DNA from: Sporothrix humicola | Lineage: Eukaryota; Ascomycota; Sordariomycetes; Ophiostomatales; Ophiostomataceae | Direction: 5' to 3' | NCBI GenBank assembly: GCA_021396245.1 | Contig: WNYE01000009.1 | Location: forward strand, 186,001 to 250,000 | DNA length: 64,000 bases | In this document: one piece after another, positions 43,627 through 54,974 of the stretch | Numbering within the stretch: the stretch's first letter is position 1 | Layout: every line of letters starts with the position of its first letter | The notes under the pieces: generated by a model | Told to the model about the DNA's origin: nothing | Seen by the model: the letters and a program-made list of their open reading frames with translations, nothing else | Databases searched by the model: none | Position numbers and translations under genes: made by a program

Positions 43627-44277
43627 TGTATAGGATGGGAATATCAAGATATGGATGATAAGCAAGGGGAGAGTGTGTCGGAGGTTTGTCGTCAACTGTT
43701 TATGAGGATTACTGAAATGTCACAGGAGATGGAGAAAAAATTCGAAAGAGTCAAAATGAAATTCAGGGGGCGAAGGAAAGATGGGCATATTTATTCGCTA
43801 AATGTAAACATTAGGAAGGCGCGATGTGTGGTGATGTCAATATGGAAGGAGCATCTCGACCTCTTGCTTTATACAGTCAGGGGTTGTCACAGTCACTTTC
43901 AACAACATTTACGGGAAGGAGCGACCATCGAGACGGCTTTTAAGCTTCAAAGAAGCAAAAGCGAAAAATGGTATTGGGATATATATGGTAAGACATCATG
44001 CATAAATAGAAACTACCACCTAAATCCCCTCGCGGCTGATGCAGCAAGAAAAGAAGACCGAATTGCTTGCTCGCTTCTTCATCCCTCCCCCTTCCCCGAA
44101 ATTGTCATAGCGCCCGTGAAAATCTCTTTGCTTTTCGTCTAATTCGAAAGAAAGGAGATGCAAAAAAGTATAAGAACCCCGATGGCCGTTGCCAAATGGG
44201 GCCTGTAGGTATACAAAAATATAAAACAAATGAAATGAAAATGTGTATGATGAGGGACTAGCGACTTCCAACGTATC
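43627..44277. other. Intergenic region
   Basis: Promoter of the coiled-coil gene and 3' side of the RasGAP gene (both minus). A 184-codon plus-strand frame (43588-44142) starts antisense within the coiled-coil gene and is judged chance. Confidence 0.5.
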
Positions 44278-47200
44278 TTATTTGTCCTTGTGCCGCGATG
44301 GAAGCTCGGGCGCGGCGAATGGGGAAGGCGCCCAAGACTCGCCCAGGTTGAGACTCCGGCTCTTGTCCGACTTTTCGGATTTGGCAGACTTGTCGCGCTT
44401 GGTAAGCTTCTCTATCTCCTTCTCCCTCTCTTTCTCTTCTTTCTTCTCCTTCTCCTTATCTTTGTCCTTGTGGTGATGGTGGAAGAGCTTGTGGTGATCA
44501 TGGTCGTGGTCGCGGTCTTTGTCGCGGTCTTGCTCGCGGCCGCGTTCCTTGCCCTTGCCGCGATCCTTGTCCTTGTCTTTGCCGTCGCGCTCACGGCCCA
44601 GGTCACGGTCCTTGTCGAGCTCGTTGTCACGGCTGCTGCCTGTGCCGACATGCTCAGGGCTGGCTGTGCGCGGCTTGCGGCTGATAATGCCGCTCAAGAA
44701 CTTGCGGGCTTGCTTGCCGTTCCTCAAGATCTTGATTGAGCCGCCGACATCGTATTGCCCGTTGCCATCCTTGCTGTCTTTGGCGCTGCTGCTGCTCATC
44801 TGGCGGACCTTGTGGTCACGGCCCCAATTGTCGTCGATCTCACTGCCAGATGACCCGGGCGGCGCCAGTCCTCCCGCAGTGCGGCTGCTGACATGGCCAC
44901 TGTAGCTGCTGATGCTGACGTCCTCTGCTGCATCGTCCATCCAGGTGGAGCTGTTGCCGTACGAAAGATTGACGGTGTCGGCCAGGCTGTCCTTCTCCAT
45001 CGACTCGGCAACCGTGTCGTCGGACATGACATGTGAGCTGCCGGCATCGTTGGACTGGCGCAGTAGTTCCGTTCGCGTAAAACACTCATCCGCCCAGGCC
45101 TGGAGTTCCACGCAGATATTGTTGAACTCGAGGAGATCGCCATCATAGACAGTTGTCGGTGCTGAGAGCGGGTGGGCGTCCATCCACATCTTGACGAGGG
45201 CGGCAAAATAGTGCGTGTGGTCAATTAGGTAGGGGAGGCTAGGGAAGCCCTCCCGCGCGACAGGCGAAAGTCGGCCCATGATGGCAATGGGCGTCGAGTA
45301 CGAAGCAGGTAAAATGGGGGCCGTGTTTGGCTTCTCGGCGGGGATTGAGCACACAGCGTCGATAAAGTCCTTGACCGACTGTCTATGGCTATGCAAGAAC
45401 CGGTTCATGGGCTCCATCCAGGTCTCTTTCCTGCCAATTGACGACAGGTTTGCAAGCGCCTGCAGGCCCTTGGCCATGAGAGTCAGAGTACGTTGAGCCT
45501 GTGGACGAGGGTGGTCACGGAGGAGGCCAAACAGTTTGGGGTTGAGGATTGCGGGACAGATGAAGCGAAGGAATAAGAAACCAGAGACACTCGTATAGGC
45601 GACGGTCCGCAAAAAGTCACCGTAGCGATCCTCGGCGACGGCACGGATGTACTTGAGAATGTGGCGAAGCTCAGGCGGGAATCGAGGTGCCGATGCTGCA
45701 ATGCATTCCCAAACTTCGTACGTAAAGGACATGAGTTGGTCCCAGTGCTTGTGGATATCTTCACCTGGTGGGACCTTGCTTGGGTCGACTTCGCAGTTGG
45801 GGTTGATCTCGTTGATTTCAAAGATCTTTTCAGACAAGATTTCTTCCAGGTATTCCTTGCCGAGGCGGCGCATGTGGAACTCAAGAGCCTGAGTCAGGAG
45901 GGAGTTACCTCTGAAGAGGAGGTTAGCCTCACCCTGGAGCGAGCGGCCCATATCACGGACAATTTGCTCACGGTCACTTGAGGACTCCATAGAATCGTTG
46001 GACCGGAGGCGTCGGCTGAAGCGCATCTTCTTCATCGTTGTCTGGTTTCCAATGCCGTCAATCTCGTCCTCGACAAGAGCCATGAGCCAGTCGCCGGCAG
46101 CACCAGAGACCTGGAAGATGTTGAGGAACACCTCAGACAGGCGGCGCAGGCTGCCCGGCATAACCTCTGCAATCTGCAGAGTGAGACCAGAACTGAACTT
46201 GTGCAGCATGTCTGAAATAGGCTTATACTCTTTTGCAGACAAGACGGCCAGCTCTTCATGGTGGATCTTGACCAACATAGTGCCGACGGTGTGCTGTCGG
46301 TCGTCAATGATGGGCAGCCACTGCTCGTGGTCTTTGCCCCGGTCGAGGTTGAGCAAGGGGATATCAACAGCACCGAAGTTGATTTCGCGCAAGTTGCCCG
46401 TTTTTGGCAGACCCAAGGATGCCTGGAGCTGGTGCGTAAAGCTGTCGAGGTTGCCCTCCACGCGCTTGAGAACGACTGACAGGTAGGGCAATGTTGACGG
46501 AAGGCCACTAAACTCACAGTCCTCTCGCCAGAATGGGTTCTTTGTATCGCTCTTGATGGTCGTTCGGGCACGCACCTCGCCATCGAGAATCACCTCGGCC
46601 AAGTAGTTGCCAATAAGCTGGTCGAGATCGTTGTTGCTGGGGCTGCTATTGTTCTTTCCTGACTTGTCGTGGTGCTTGTCGTGATGCCGATCGTGCGTGC
46701 GCTCCTGTGGCTGTTGTGGCATCTGAACAGGGGTGCCGTCGGGGAGTGTACGGGGTTTGATTTTGGCCTCTGTGACGCGAAGGTTGAGTGTCTTCTCGAG
46801 GCGGAACAATCGTCTGTGCCTTAACCGAACAGGCTCCTCCGGTGTGCCGTTACCACCTAGCTCAACAAACTGCTCTTCTGGAGTCGGTGGGGTTGAGTCG
46901 TCGTCAATGGCCTCCTCGTGTTCGGCCTGGATGTCGGTAATGGCGTATACCTGGTTGCCTTTAGCAGGATCTAAAGCGTAAACGTCGGGGATGGCGAAGG
47001 CTCGTAGTAAGACAAACCACACTTCGAAGGCGACTCTCGAGTCGAGTGCGATATATACGGGTCGGAAGATAGATAGCTGTGTGGATGTTGGTGCATAGAT
47101 GGGGAAGATAGCAATGCAATAGTCCTCGTCGAGCACAGACTTGTCGAGCTGCTGGATAGCACAGCGCCCAAGCTGGCAAAGTTCAATGACCGACAGGATG

Positions 47201-48969
47201 GTGACGTCGTTTTCTGTCATGAGCTTGAACTCGCCGTTCCCTTGCAATATGCACGAGACACGGCGCCACGATGTCTGCACTGACCTGAGGTCGCGAGTAG
47301 ATGGCCGCTTGACAATTGCGCGCGGTGATGTAGCAACGCCCTTGTCCCACAGCATAACCTTGCCGACCTTAATAATGGCGCCCTCCTTGGCCTTAGCCGC
47401 AGATGCGCGGCGCTTACCAGAGTCAATGGTGGACGAGCTCGTGCTGCGGCTGGTGGGCGGCTTAGAGGTAGGAGGAGCAGCAGCAACGACGCCGGGATTC
47501 AGACGCAGCTGCTGCCAACAGAGAAGAGCGGCGAGCCATAGGTCGAACTCGGCCGAAACAAGGGGCCGGAAGACAATCTCGGTCGTCGCCTGGGCATTGG
47601 CGAGCTCCAAGCACTGGCCATCCTTGTCCGGCCGACCTGTGGGAACAACACGGCAGCCACGGAGATCGGCAACGATTGCAGCGTGGAATGGCCCGTGGTC
47701 ACCAGCATCGAACATGAGACTGCCCTTTTCCTCCTCGATATATGAGACACCCCGGTGCCAGGAGTCCTCGCCCAGATTCCGATACTCGATCTCGCCGCGC
47801 ATTCTGCCGCAGAGGGTCTTCATGAGCATAAGGACCTTATTGGCATTGTCGGTCGGGATCGGCAATGGCAAGGAGTCGACGGATGGTGGTGGTGAGATGA
47901 GAGGCGAGGTTGGGCGTGATGTTGATCTCTTGATAAGGCGCCTGCTAGACGTCTTCTTGTCTCGTGAGGAAGCAGCCGAGGTTGAAGACGATGTGAAGCC
48001 GGCCCCGCCAAGAGAGGAGATGCTTGCTGCAGATGAGGATGCGGTAATTCCGCCGGTGGGAGCTGACGTCGGAGTTGCCTGGGTCTCAGAAGATCTGGTG
48101 GGGGCAATAAGAGGGTAGCTGAGAAGAGAGTCAAGCGGGGGGCCTTGCAGCGAGGCCGTCGAGCGAAAACTGCTGTCGGCTGTCCCTGATGAGGAAAAGG
48201 AACCAACCCTGTTCCTTGTCTCGGAAGATGCACCGGGTACAAGTGGCTCGCGAAACAAGGAAACACCGTCCATGGTGTGTGTCCGAGGGCGAAAGACGAC
48301 AGGTCGTGATGATGGTGGTGGGGGGCTGGACGGAGCAATACTACCACTGTCGAAGGGGCTGGCCATGGCGTCGCTGAACACAACACCTTGGCGGCGACTG
48401 GTTTCTCTGCCGTGGTGAGACAGAGAACCTGGGCCAGACAATGCTCTTGGCGAGCCTTGTGGTGACATAGAACCAAAGACGCGTGGTGGTGGGGGAGGTA
48501 CTGTAGAAGAGGAGCTGCTCGAGTAGGCGTTGGCTGCATCCAGCAGGTCTTGTGTGACGGTTCTGCTGTGGTCGAGGGGTTCAGGTGTGACAGCCCGAAT
48601 TGTCGACTGCATTGTGGAAGTGGGAGGCGCGGAAGCAGGGGTAGATGTGTCGTCCGGCACAGTGGAGCTGTGGGTATTGATACTGGACCGAGAGACGGTA
48701 GTTGTGAGCGAAAATGTGTCGCTCTCATTTGGGCGCGAAGGTGTCAGAGGCGACTCTGGCAAAGAGGGAAGATGAGGGATACGAGACGACAACGACTGGG
48801 AAGACCCAGAGATCTGGGATGCTTGAGACAGCTGCGGCCCTGCCCGGTGGTCGAGTTGGGGAGAGGTAAACTGTGGGGGCGGGGAGGTGGGGTGCTCAGG
48901 CATGCTCCCGGGCCGATCCCGGTCTCGATCCCGGTCGCGGTCACGGCCGAAAGAAGAGCGACCTTCCAT
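44278..48969 (-). CDS. Large Ras-family GTPase-activating protein with PH-like, C2 and RasGAP domains (Bud2-type)
   Basis: An intronless frame of 1563 residues from the first in-frame ATG (MEGRSSFGRDRDRDR). It stays open another 60 or so codons upstream without an ATG, so an upstream exon is possible. Residues 1-400 are Ser/Pro-rich and probably disordered. A PH-like region lies about 530-660 (KVMLWDKG, SWRRVSCIL, AFEVWFVLLRAFAIP). A C2-like region lies about 725-850 (NLRVTEAKIKP, YLAEVILDGEV, DTKNPFWREDCEF). RasGAP lies about 960-1200, with the arginine finger in LFRGNS (R1020) and the signature FLFLRFICPAILNPKLFGLL near residue 1128. The C-terminal 200 or so residues are Lys/Asp/Glu/His low complexity. 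RasGAPs speed GTP hydrolysis on Ras-like GTPases. The C2-plus-RasGAP layout recalls yeast Bud2, the GAP for Rsr1/Bud1 in polarity. That orthology is inference. Confidence 0.9.
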   Translation of the reverse strand: MEGRSSFGRDRDRDRDRDRPGSMPEHPTSPPPQFTSPQLDHRAGPQLSQASQISGSSQSLSSRIPHLPSLPESPLTPSRPNESDTFSLTTTVSRSSINTHSSTVPDDTSTPASAPPTSTMQSTIRAVTPEPLDHSRTVTQDLLDAANAYSSSSSSTVPPPPPRVFGSMSPQGSPRALSGPGSLSHHGRETSRRQGVVFSDAMASPFDSGSIAPSSPPPPSSRPVVFRPRTHTMDGVSLFREPLVPGASSETRNRVGSFSSSGTADSSFRSTASLQGPPLDSLLSYPLIAPTRSSETQATPTSAPTGGITASSSAASISSLGGAGFTSSSTSAASSRDKKTSSRRLIKRSTSRPTSPLISPPPSVDSLPLPIPTDNANKVLMLMKTLCGRMRGEIEYRNLGEDSWHRGVSYIEEEKGSLMFDAGDHGPFHAAIVADLRGCRVVPTGRPDKDGQCLELANAQATTEIVFRPLVSAEFDLWLAALLCWQQLRLNPGVVAAAPPTSKPPTSRSTSSSTIDSGKRRASAAKAKEGAIIKVGKVMLWDKGVATSPRAIVKRPSTRDLRSVQTSWRRVSCILQGNGEFKLMTENDVTILSVIELCQLGRCAIQQLDKSVLDEDYCIAIFPIYAPTSTQLSIFRPVYIALDSRVAFEVWFVLLRAFAIPDVYALDPAKGNQVYAITDIQAEHEEAIDDDSTPPTPEEQFVELGGNGTPEEPVRLRHRRLFRLEKTLNLRVTEAKIKPRTLPDGTPVQMPQQPQERTHDRHHDKHHDKSGKNNSSPSNNDLDQLIGNYLAEVILDGEVRARTTIKSDTKNPFWREDCEFSGLPSTLPYLSVVLKRVEGNLDSFTHQLQASLGLPKTGNLREINFGAVDIPLLNLDRGKDHEQWLPIIDDRQHTVGTMLVKIHHEELAVLSAKEYKPISDMLHKFSSGLTLQIAEVMPGSLRRLSEVFLNIFQVSGAAGDWLMALVEDEIDGIGNQTTMKKMRFSRRLRSNDSMESSSDREQIVRDMGRSLQGEANLLFRGNSLLTQALEFHMRRLGKEYLEEILSEKIFEINEINPNCEVDPSKVPPGEDIHKHWDQLMSFTYEVWECIAASAPRFPPELRHILKYIRAVAEDRYGDFLRTVAYTSVSGFLFLRFICPAILNPKLFGLLRDHPRPQAQRTLTLMAKGLQALANLSSIGRKETWMEPMNRFLHSHRQSVKDFIDAVCSIPAEKPNTAPILPASYSTPIAIMGRLSPVAREGFPSLPYLIDHTHYFAALVKMWMDAHPLSAPTTVYDGDLLEFNNICVELQAWADECFTRTELLRQSNDAGSSHVMSDDTVAESMEKDSLADTVNLSYGNSSTWMDDAAEDVSISSYSGHVSSRTAGGLAPPGSSGSEIDDNWGRDHKVRQMSSSSAKDSKDGNGQYDVGGSIKILRNGKQARKFLSGIISRKPRTASPEHVGTGSSRDNELDKDRDLGRERDGKDKDKDRGKGKERGREQDRDKDRDHDHDHHKLFHHHHKDKDKEKEKKEEKEREKEIEKLTKRDKSAKSEKSDKSRSLNLGESWAPSPFAAPELPSRHKDK
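48914..48946. repeat. Hexanucleotide repeat encoding Arg-Asp dipeptides
   Basis: Hexamer units of the type CGATCC/CGGTCG on the plus strand encode alternating Arg and Asp near the N-terminus of the RasGAP protein. A related acidic/basic repeat lies in its C-terminus (about 44,440-44,640). Confidence 0.7.
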
Positions 48970-51900
48970 GGCGGGCGGCTGCGTTCCTTTGGAATTGTGG
49001 TCGGTAGGGCGGGTGTCAGCAGTGTATCTGCATTTCGTATGAAAATCTGGTTGGTGTGATCGGTCGTGCGATCTGTCGAGGAAGCCAATGTCTGGTGGTC
49101 GGGGCTCCCGGTCGATCACCTTGGTAAATCGCGGTCCATCTGGCCTGGATATATCAACGGCGGGCTACACGGCGCGGATAAGGTGTCCGGCGTTCCACGG
49201 ACGAGGAAGGTGGCGCAAGTGTGCAAAGATTGGAAGTCTGCGTCTATATGCACAGCTCACGTAGATATATTTTTCAGAGCAGTTTCTCTATGCCACGCAT
49301 GGCAGGTTGAGGGCGTGAGATGGGGCGTCCGTTGGTCCGTTACCATTCTCGAGCCAAAAATAAACGTGCGGTGAGGGGCGCGTGGAGCACTGTCGTCGAA
49401 GATGTTGAGATGTTCAGGTAAACGAATGTAGTCGTAAAAATTGAGCGCAAAAGAAGAAACCGCAAGTTTAGTCGGCCAGAAGACAAAAGACAAAGCAAAC
49501 GGCGAGACGGAAGAGGAATGAAGGAGAGACGGGAGACAATCAAGCGAGGGAGAAGGAAGACAAAGCGACGGCCGCGGGGAAGGTTGCTTTGTGTGTCTTG
49601 GTGTGTGGGCGTGTGGACAGCTGAGAGGAGCCTCTTCGGATTGGAGACAAGTTAGAGGCTCCACTGGCAAGGTCAGTGGTGTCCGCAGACTAGCGCAAGA
49701 GGTCAAGCTAGGTAAAATGGCAACGGGGCACGGCGTATGTCGTCGCTTTCAGTAGCTTTCAGTAGTCGTGCTCCGGACTCCGCAATGGCATTTCTCAATC
49801 ACAGGGCAGAAAACGCCCGTGGTGGCCGGTGCGTCGCGAGATAGTACTAGGCTTGTCCTCGAGACTGGGGCTTTTGGGGGACCTCTCAAGAGGACAGTCG
49901 ACGGCACTAGGTAGTTGTGGCCGTAGTGTGAAAGCAGGGACCGTGTTTTTGGTCGGATTGTTTTGGTCACAGGGCACCTCTTGGCCAGATACGGCATCGA
50001 CGGGAAGGCGAGAGTGGAAAAGAGCAGCAGGTCAACAAGTGAGGCAAAGGTCGCGAGGAGGAGGCTGGCAATAGAGCGAGGAGCAAGGGCCGAGCACCAG
50101 ATTCGGAGACAACAAGGTGGGAAATATGCTCAAAGTGAAGCGCACTTCACCAAGACGGAGATGCGCCGACTCGAGGCACCGTTAGGATGGTGGCGGAAAG
50201 GCGAGGTGGGCTAATAGGGACGGCCCTAGGAGATCAAAAGCAGTCCAAACGAAAGCTCGAGGCGACTCGACGGCGACGATGTCGACAAAATATTCAAGAA
50301 AGTATCGACACTGGCGTTGGACTTCGAGGAGGGGAACAGCCACGGCAATTTGCCTGGTATTTGTGGTCAAGGTGGGTTTGGGGGCTAATAAGGGTTCTGG
50401 GCTGTGCCGCACTCGGTGGGCCACAGGTCTGGGATGGGGTCTCGCTGTGTTGCTCTTGGGTGTTGTCAAATCTGAAGTTGGAGGAGAAGAAGACGTAGAT
50501 AACAAAGGATCAAGGAGAAGAAAAAGGGGTGACGGAAGGTGAGGAGGTGTGAGGAGGAAAGCACGATGTGTTGGAATCTCCATGTAGCCAGGAAAGAACG
50601 AGGAAGAAACAGACGCCCTTTCCTGCAAAATCAAAGATGCAGCAGGACTACCAGACAGGGAAAGAGCAAGCACGAGGTACGGAACACAACCCATACGAAA
50701 GCAGGCAACGGAGCAAGAGCACGGGGAAGGAACAACCAACCGAGATGGAGGGAACGGTGCAGGGAAGGAGCAATATCGACCATTACAAGAGAGCATTATT
50801 ATGGCAACAGCCAGATTTGATCTCATCTCACCTTTGCTCCTTTTTCTGTCCGCCTTCTCATCTTTCGCAGTGTACCTTTCCTCCCAGCCATCTCATAGTC
50901 TTGGCTCGCCCTCTCTCGCTGACGACACGCAACGATGCTACGGTCACTATCAAACAGCAGGCGACGAGCAAACTTGCCATGTTTCAATTTCAGTGCGCAA
51001 GCATGTGCTTGTTAATATCTGACCCGAATAATGGTGCGGAGGCAGGCACAAGCAAATAAAAAAGAAACAAGGCAGCGATGTTCTTGATCTTCCATTCCTT
51101 CTTTCTTCTTTGCTTCCATCCTTCTTTTTCTGCACTTCTCTGCCCTTCTTCCCGCAACTTCCACATGCGGGCCCTCGGTCTTGCGTGTCCTCTTGACGAA
51201 TCCCATAGTTTCCCACACTTTTTCGAAGGTGGTATCTTGGTCGGCTGCAACACATCTTTTTTTTTCTGTGCTCGTCGACGGCACACACACTACCATAACC
51301 ACAACCAACAAAGTCAAAGTCGATTTGCGGAGAAACGGCCAGGGCAGTGGGCCCTTTGTCTGGGACGGGCGGCCTGAAGATCGGCACGCTTATTCTGCAA
51401 TGGACGTGATGGAGGTGGTCCTTGCGGTGCGGCCAAGCCCTCAGGGCATCTCAGGGCTCTTTGGTGTCTTTTCTTTCTCTTTTTTATCTTTTTGGGCCCT
51501 CTTCCTCTTGTCACTCACATTCACCTCCACATCTCAGTAAGCTTCCCCTATCGCATCTCACACGCACTTGCAGGGGGGCAACGACGAAGAGAGATTATTG
51601 CGAAAATTGACTACGGCAGGTGGCCCCTATTGGTCTGGCCCTAAGCCTGGACGGGCCTGGACTGACTTGGAGCTGGCCTGAGCTGGTCATAGCTGGCCTG
51701 GTCGAGGAAACAAAAGAAACCCCCAGTGTTGCTCTCGAGGGTTTGTCGGAAAGGAAGGCCGCAATTTGGGGAGAAACACTGAGGATCGCATTGAGAGTTT
51801 TTGGGTGAGCTGTTTAGGACCTAGCTTCAGAAGAGATGATTAGAGACGGTGCAGGGGAAGGTTGACATGGCGTAGCGTGGGAGGCACGTTTGTTGGTTTA

Positions 51901-53861
51901 TCTTTTGAGGGATACTTGCACAAAAGAAGACAGGGAGAAAGGGGAACAAGGGAGGAAGCACGCGAAAGAACAATGGAGAACAAACGAACAAGTCCTAACC
52001 AACAGCTAGCCATTGAACTTGAGCAACGGACAAGAAGACGGCGCGAAACTGGACGTAGCTGTCGCCAATCTCTAGTTTGGCAGTGAACCGAGGGAAAACC
52101 AACAGTCAAATCATCAACGCCAAAACCAAAACGCGCATGGGGGCGATCTAGCTCTCCCTGTCCTAGGCTGATGGGGGTTTGTTTGGTGATACGACATGGT
52201 GCCAGGCCTACGGCATTAATGCTCCGTCTTTCGTGGAGAGATAATACCTGAATTTCACCATATCTCAGGCTCACAGACACTCGCTCCCACTCCGTAATCT
52301 TTGTGCAAACAAAACACTCCCAAAATACGACAGCTACGGGGTATCGGGGGATTGGCATGGGGATCGCAGGGATGGTTGTGTCAGACAGCGGAGCATCGTC
52401 GACGGAGTGCGGAGTGCGACTTTACGAGCAAAGATGGGATGGCATGGGAAGAGGGAAGAGGTTCAGGCCAAAAGAAGACAAAGATGTGCCGGCGAACGAA
52501 GGGGCTGGTGTGAAATCCTTCCGAACGTTTCTATGTTCAGAACCACCATCGCGAAATAGGAGATGTTGCGAGGTTGAGGAAAATCAAAATGGCATCATTG
52601 TGCCCCTTTTCACTCTCGGAAATCTCCAACAGCTCCACCATCACAACCTCCCCCGTGTGGCGCAAGAGCGTGGGAGTTGAACCCTCAGGGGTGACCATGC
52701 CGAGGAGAATGCAAGGTGAGAGGTGTGAGATGCCTGCACGACGTATTTTGTGTGAATTCTCCGGTCAAAAGGCATATCGTGGCTGCCATGTGTGTGGTTG
52801 CAGTTTATTGCCGCGAAAAGCGCTGGAAGTCGATCTTGGTTGTTGTAAGATTCAGCAGGCCAAAACCGCAGGCCAGGCCAACAGACCAGACCAGCCACGG
52901 CAGACCATGTGCTGTGAGCCGTGTTTTGTATGCAGGAACCAGGCACCGGCTAATTCCAGACCTGGGATAGCATGTTTGGGGAGGCTCAGCCATAATGCTT
53001 GTCTTGACGCAAGTGATGAAAAAGGCTTTTGTGATGAGATGGATTTGGACAGCAAAATGATGTGTGACAGAAGTCGGCATGAAGTCAAAGTCCAACTAGA
53101 GTTGACATCTGCAGCGGCTGTTGTGATGCGCGACTAGTGCAAATCATCAGGAACGAACCGCCGGCTGTGTAAGAACTGTAAGAAGTCGAAGTGCCTCCTC
53201 CTGCCTTCCTAAGATACAAGTACCTCCCAGCGGGAAGGAGCGAAGCATATCGAACACGAAGCTTGAATTTGCTTCTTTCCCGCCGGGGAAGAACGGCCGC
53301 TGATGCCCGCTGATACTTTGTCAGAGACAAAAGAGAGAAAGAACCGAAATTGCATTTGCTGCAGTTTGCTGTGGCTGCAATTCCGGAGAAATGCGTGAGC
53401 ATGAATTATTGCGCGATGGGGTCAATCAATGTGAGGAAATACAAAGGCAGAAAGTCAAGCGCGGTGGGAATCGTCCCTGCTGGTTGTGTGTTAGTGCATT
53501 GTCCTCACTTTGTATGGGGACGGGACAGTGCCGAGACAGTGTAAAATTGTGCAAGACAGTGTCACGTGTGAGGCCCCGGGCCATCTCTCACAAGTGGATC
53601 CATTTTTCTCCCAGATCTGTGGCGGTGCGCATCAGCCACAACAATAATTTTTTGCCGTCCCCTCCTCCCCTCTTTTTTTGCCTTGGGGCTGCCGGAACGC
53701 ACAAACTTTTTTTAGGTCGGAAAAATTAGAGACTGTGTGCAAAAAAAACCCTCTAGGTCTAACATCAAGCGAGCTTCTTTTGCACTCCCGCAAAATCGAC
53801 ACTTCACGACCATCACATCACACCCAACGACAACGACTCCAGCCGAGTAACAACCGCCAAG
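48970..53861. other. Gene-free divergent region between the RasGAP and eL42 genes
   Basis: 4.9 kb. The left third is CT-rich on the minus strand and may be a long RasGAP leader. A CT-rich plus-strand tract lies at about 51,075-51,540, followed by imperfect repeats of CTGGCCTGAGCTGG type near 51,630-51,705. The last 100 bp before 53862 are the eL42 leader. Open frames of up to about 214 codons exist but are low complexity and motif-free. Confidence 0.5.
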
Positions 53862-54974
53862 ATGGTCAACATTCCCAGTAAGTAGTTGAAACGACAATCC
53901 AGATCATAGGAGAATCACGAGCGTCAAAAGATATCGCCAACAAGCCCCGAAGCCGCCGCCAAACGTCCGTCCGAGCCGTCTTGAATCGATCGTGAAATCG
54001 CAAATTGGATCGAGGAAGACGCCCCATGTCGAAATTTTCTTCGCACGGCATGTTCTCGGATCACCCGATACGCAGACGAGGGACAATGGCAACGGCAACG
54101 GGCGACATTTGTTGGCGATGGAAAGGACGACTTGTGACTCCGGGAAAGGCTGATGTCATGTTGAAATTCTGATTGCTAACCATGTTCCGTGTACAGAGAC
54201 GAGAAAGACCTACTGTGCGTTCACATCCCCTTCATCAAACACCGACGACTGAACACGGACTCCCACCGTTTCTCCCCGACGACAAAATATCATTGAACGA
54301 GCTATGGATATGGATATTAACCTATGATTTTTCTTGACGTACAGGCAAGGGCAAGGAGTGCCGCAAGCACACCCAGCGTACGTATATATCCATTCCCGGA
54401 CGAGAGACACGCATCCCATCATCTGGCACAGGAAGGACGACGACGGCATCACGGCATCGGAGGACAACAAGACGGCGAGCAACCAGAGGGTCAGTTGAGG
54501 GACAAACACCACCGCCAGACCCTCTCGGGCCAACGACATCCTGACGACTTGAACATCCACGATCGACCGGCCGACGACCAATTCCGACGAGTGCCAGATG
54601 GGAGATGATGCTGTCGGAGGAGCACCAACATCGTGGCAATAGAAGGCTAACAAGCAACAGACAAGGTCACGCAGTACAAGACGGGCAAGGCCAGCCTGTT
54701 CGCGCAGGGTAAGCGTCGTTACGACCGTAAGCAGTCCGGTTATGGTGGTCAGACGAAGCAGATTTTCCACAAGAAGGCAAAGACCACCAAGAAGATCGTG
54801 CTGCGTCTCGAGTGCACATCATGCAAGGCCAAGAAGCAGCTGCCGCTGAAGCGCACCAAGCACTTCGAGCTTGGGTACGTACTTCCCTTACTATACCATG
54901 TTGCCGTTCTCCGACCCATGCTAACAATTCCCAGTGGTGACAAGAAGACGAAGGGTGCCGCTCTGGTGTTCTAA
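53862..54974 (+). CDS. RPL42: 60S ribosomal protein L44 (eL42)
   Basis: Five exons: 53862-53877, 54197-54214, 54345-54377, 54661-54874 and 54935-54974. They join to 106 residues, the exact length of fungal eL42. It is a component of the large ribosomal subunit near the E site, where it lines the cycloheximide pocket. The zinc-ribbon cysteines are C12 and C17 (YCKGKEC) and the pair in LECTSCKAKK. The basic body contains GKRRYDRKQSGYGGQTK. Residue 56 is Gln (codon CAG at 54759-54761, in QTKQIFHKK), where most fungi have Pro. Gln56 is the established cycloheximide-resistance form in yeasts such as Kluyveromyces lactis and Candida maltosa. Exons 1 (16 nt) and 2 (18 nt) are micro-exons, and introns 1 and 3 (319 and 283 nt) are much longer than others here. 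No snoRNA boxes were recognised in them. Convergent with the 2H phosphoesterase gene. Confidence 0.96.

Noticed and set aside
43588..44142. 184-codon plus-strand frame overlapping the coiled-coil gene start
   Set aside because: It begins antisense inside a well-supported exon and has no domain, so it is more likely chance.
50182..50826. 214-codon minus-strand frame upstream of the RasGAP gene
   Set aside because: Pro/Ser/Leu-rich peptide from CT-rich leader-like sequence, with no motif.
52574..53137. 187-codon plus-strand frame rich in Cys
   Set aside because: Cysteines show no zinc-finger spacing, there is no leader, and composition matches surrounding intergenic DNA.
53878..54660. snoRNA in eL42 introns
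   Set aside because: Isolated C-box-like GATGATG and CTGA words exist but not in correct order and spacing with a terminal stem.
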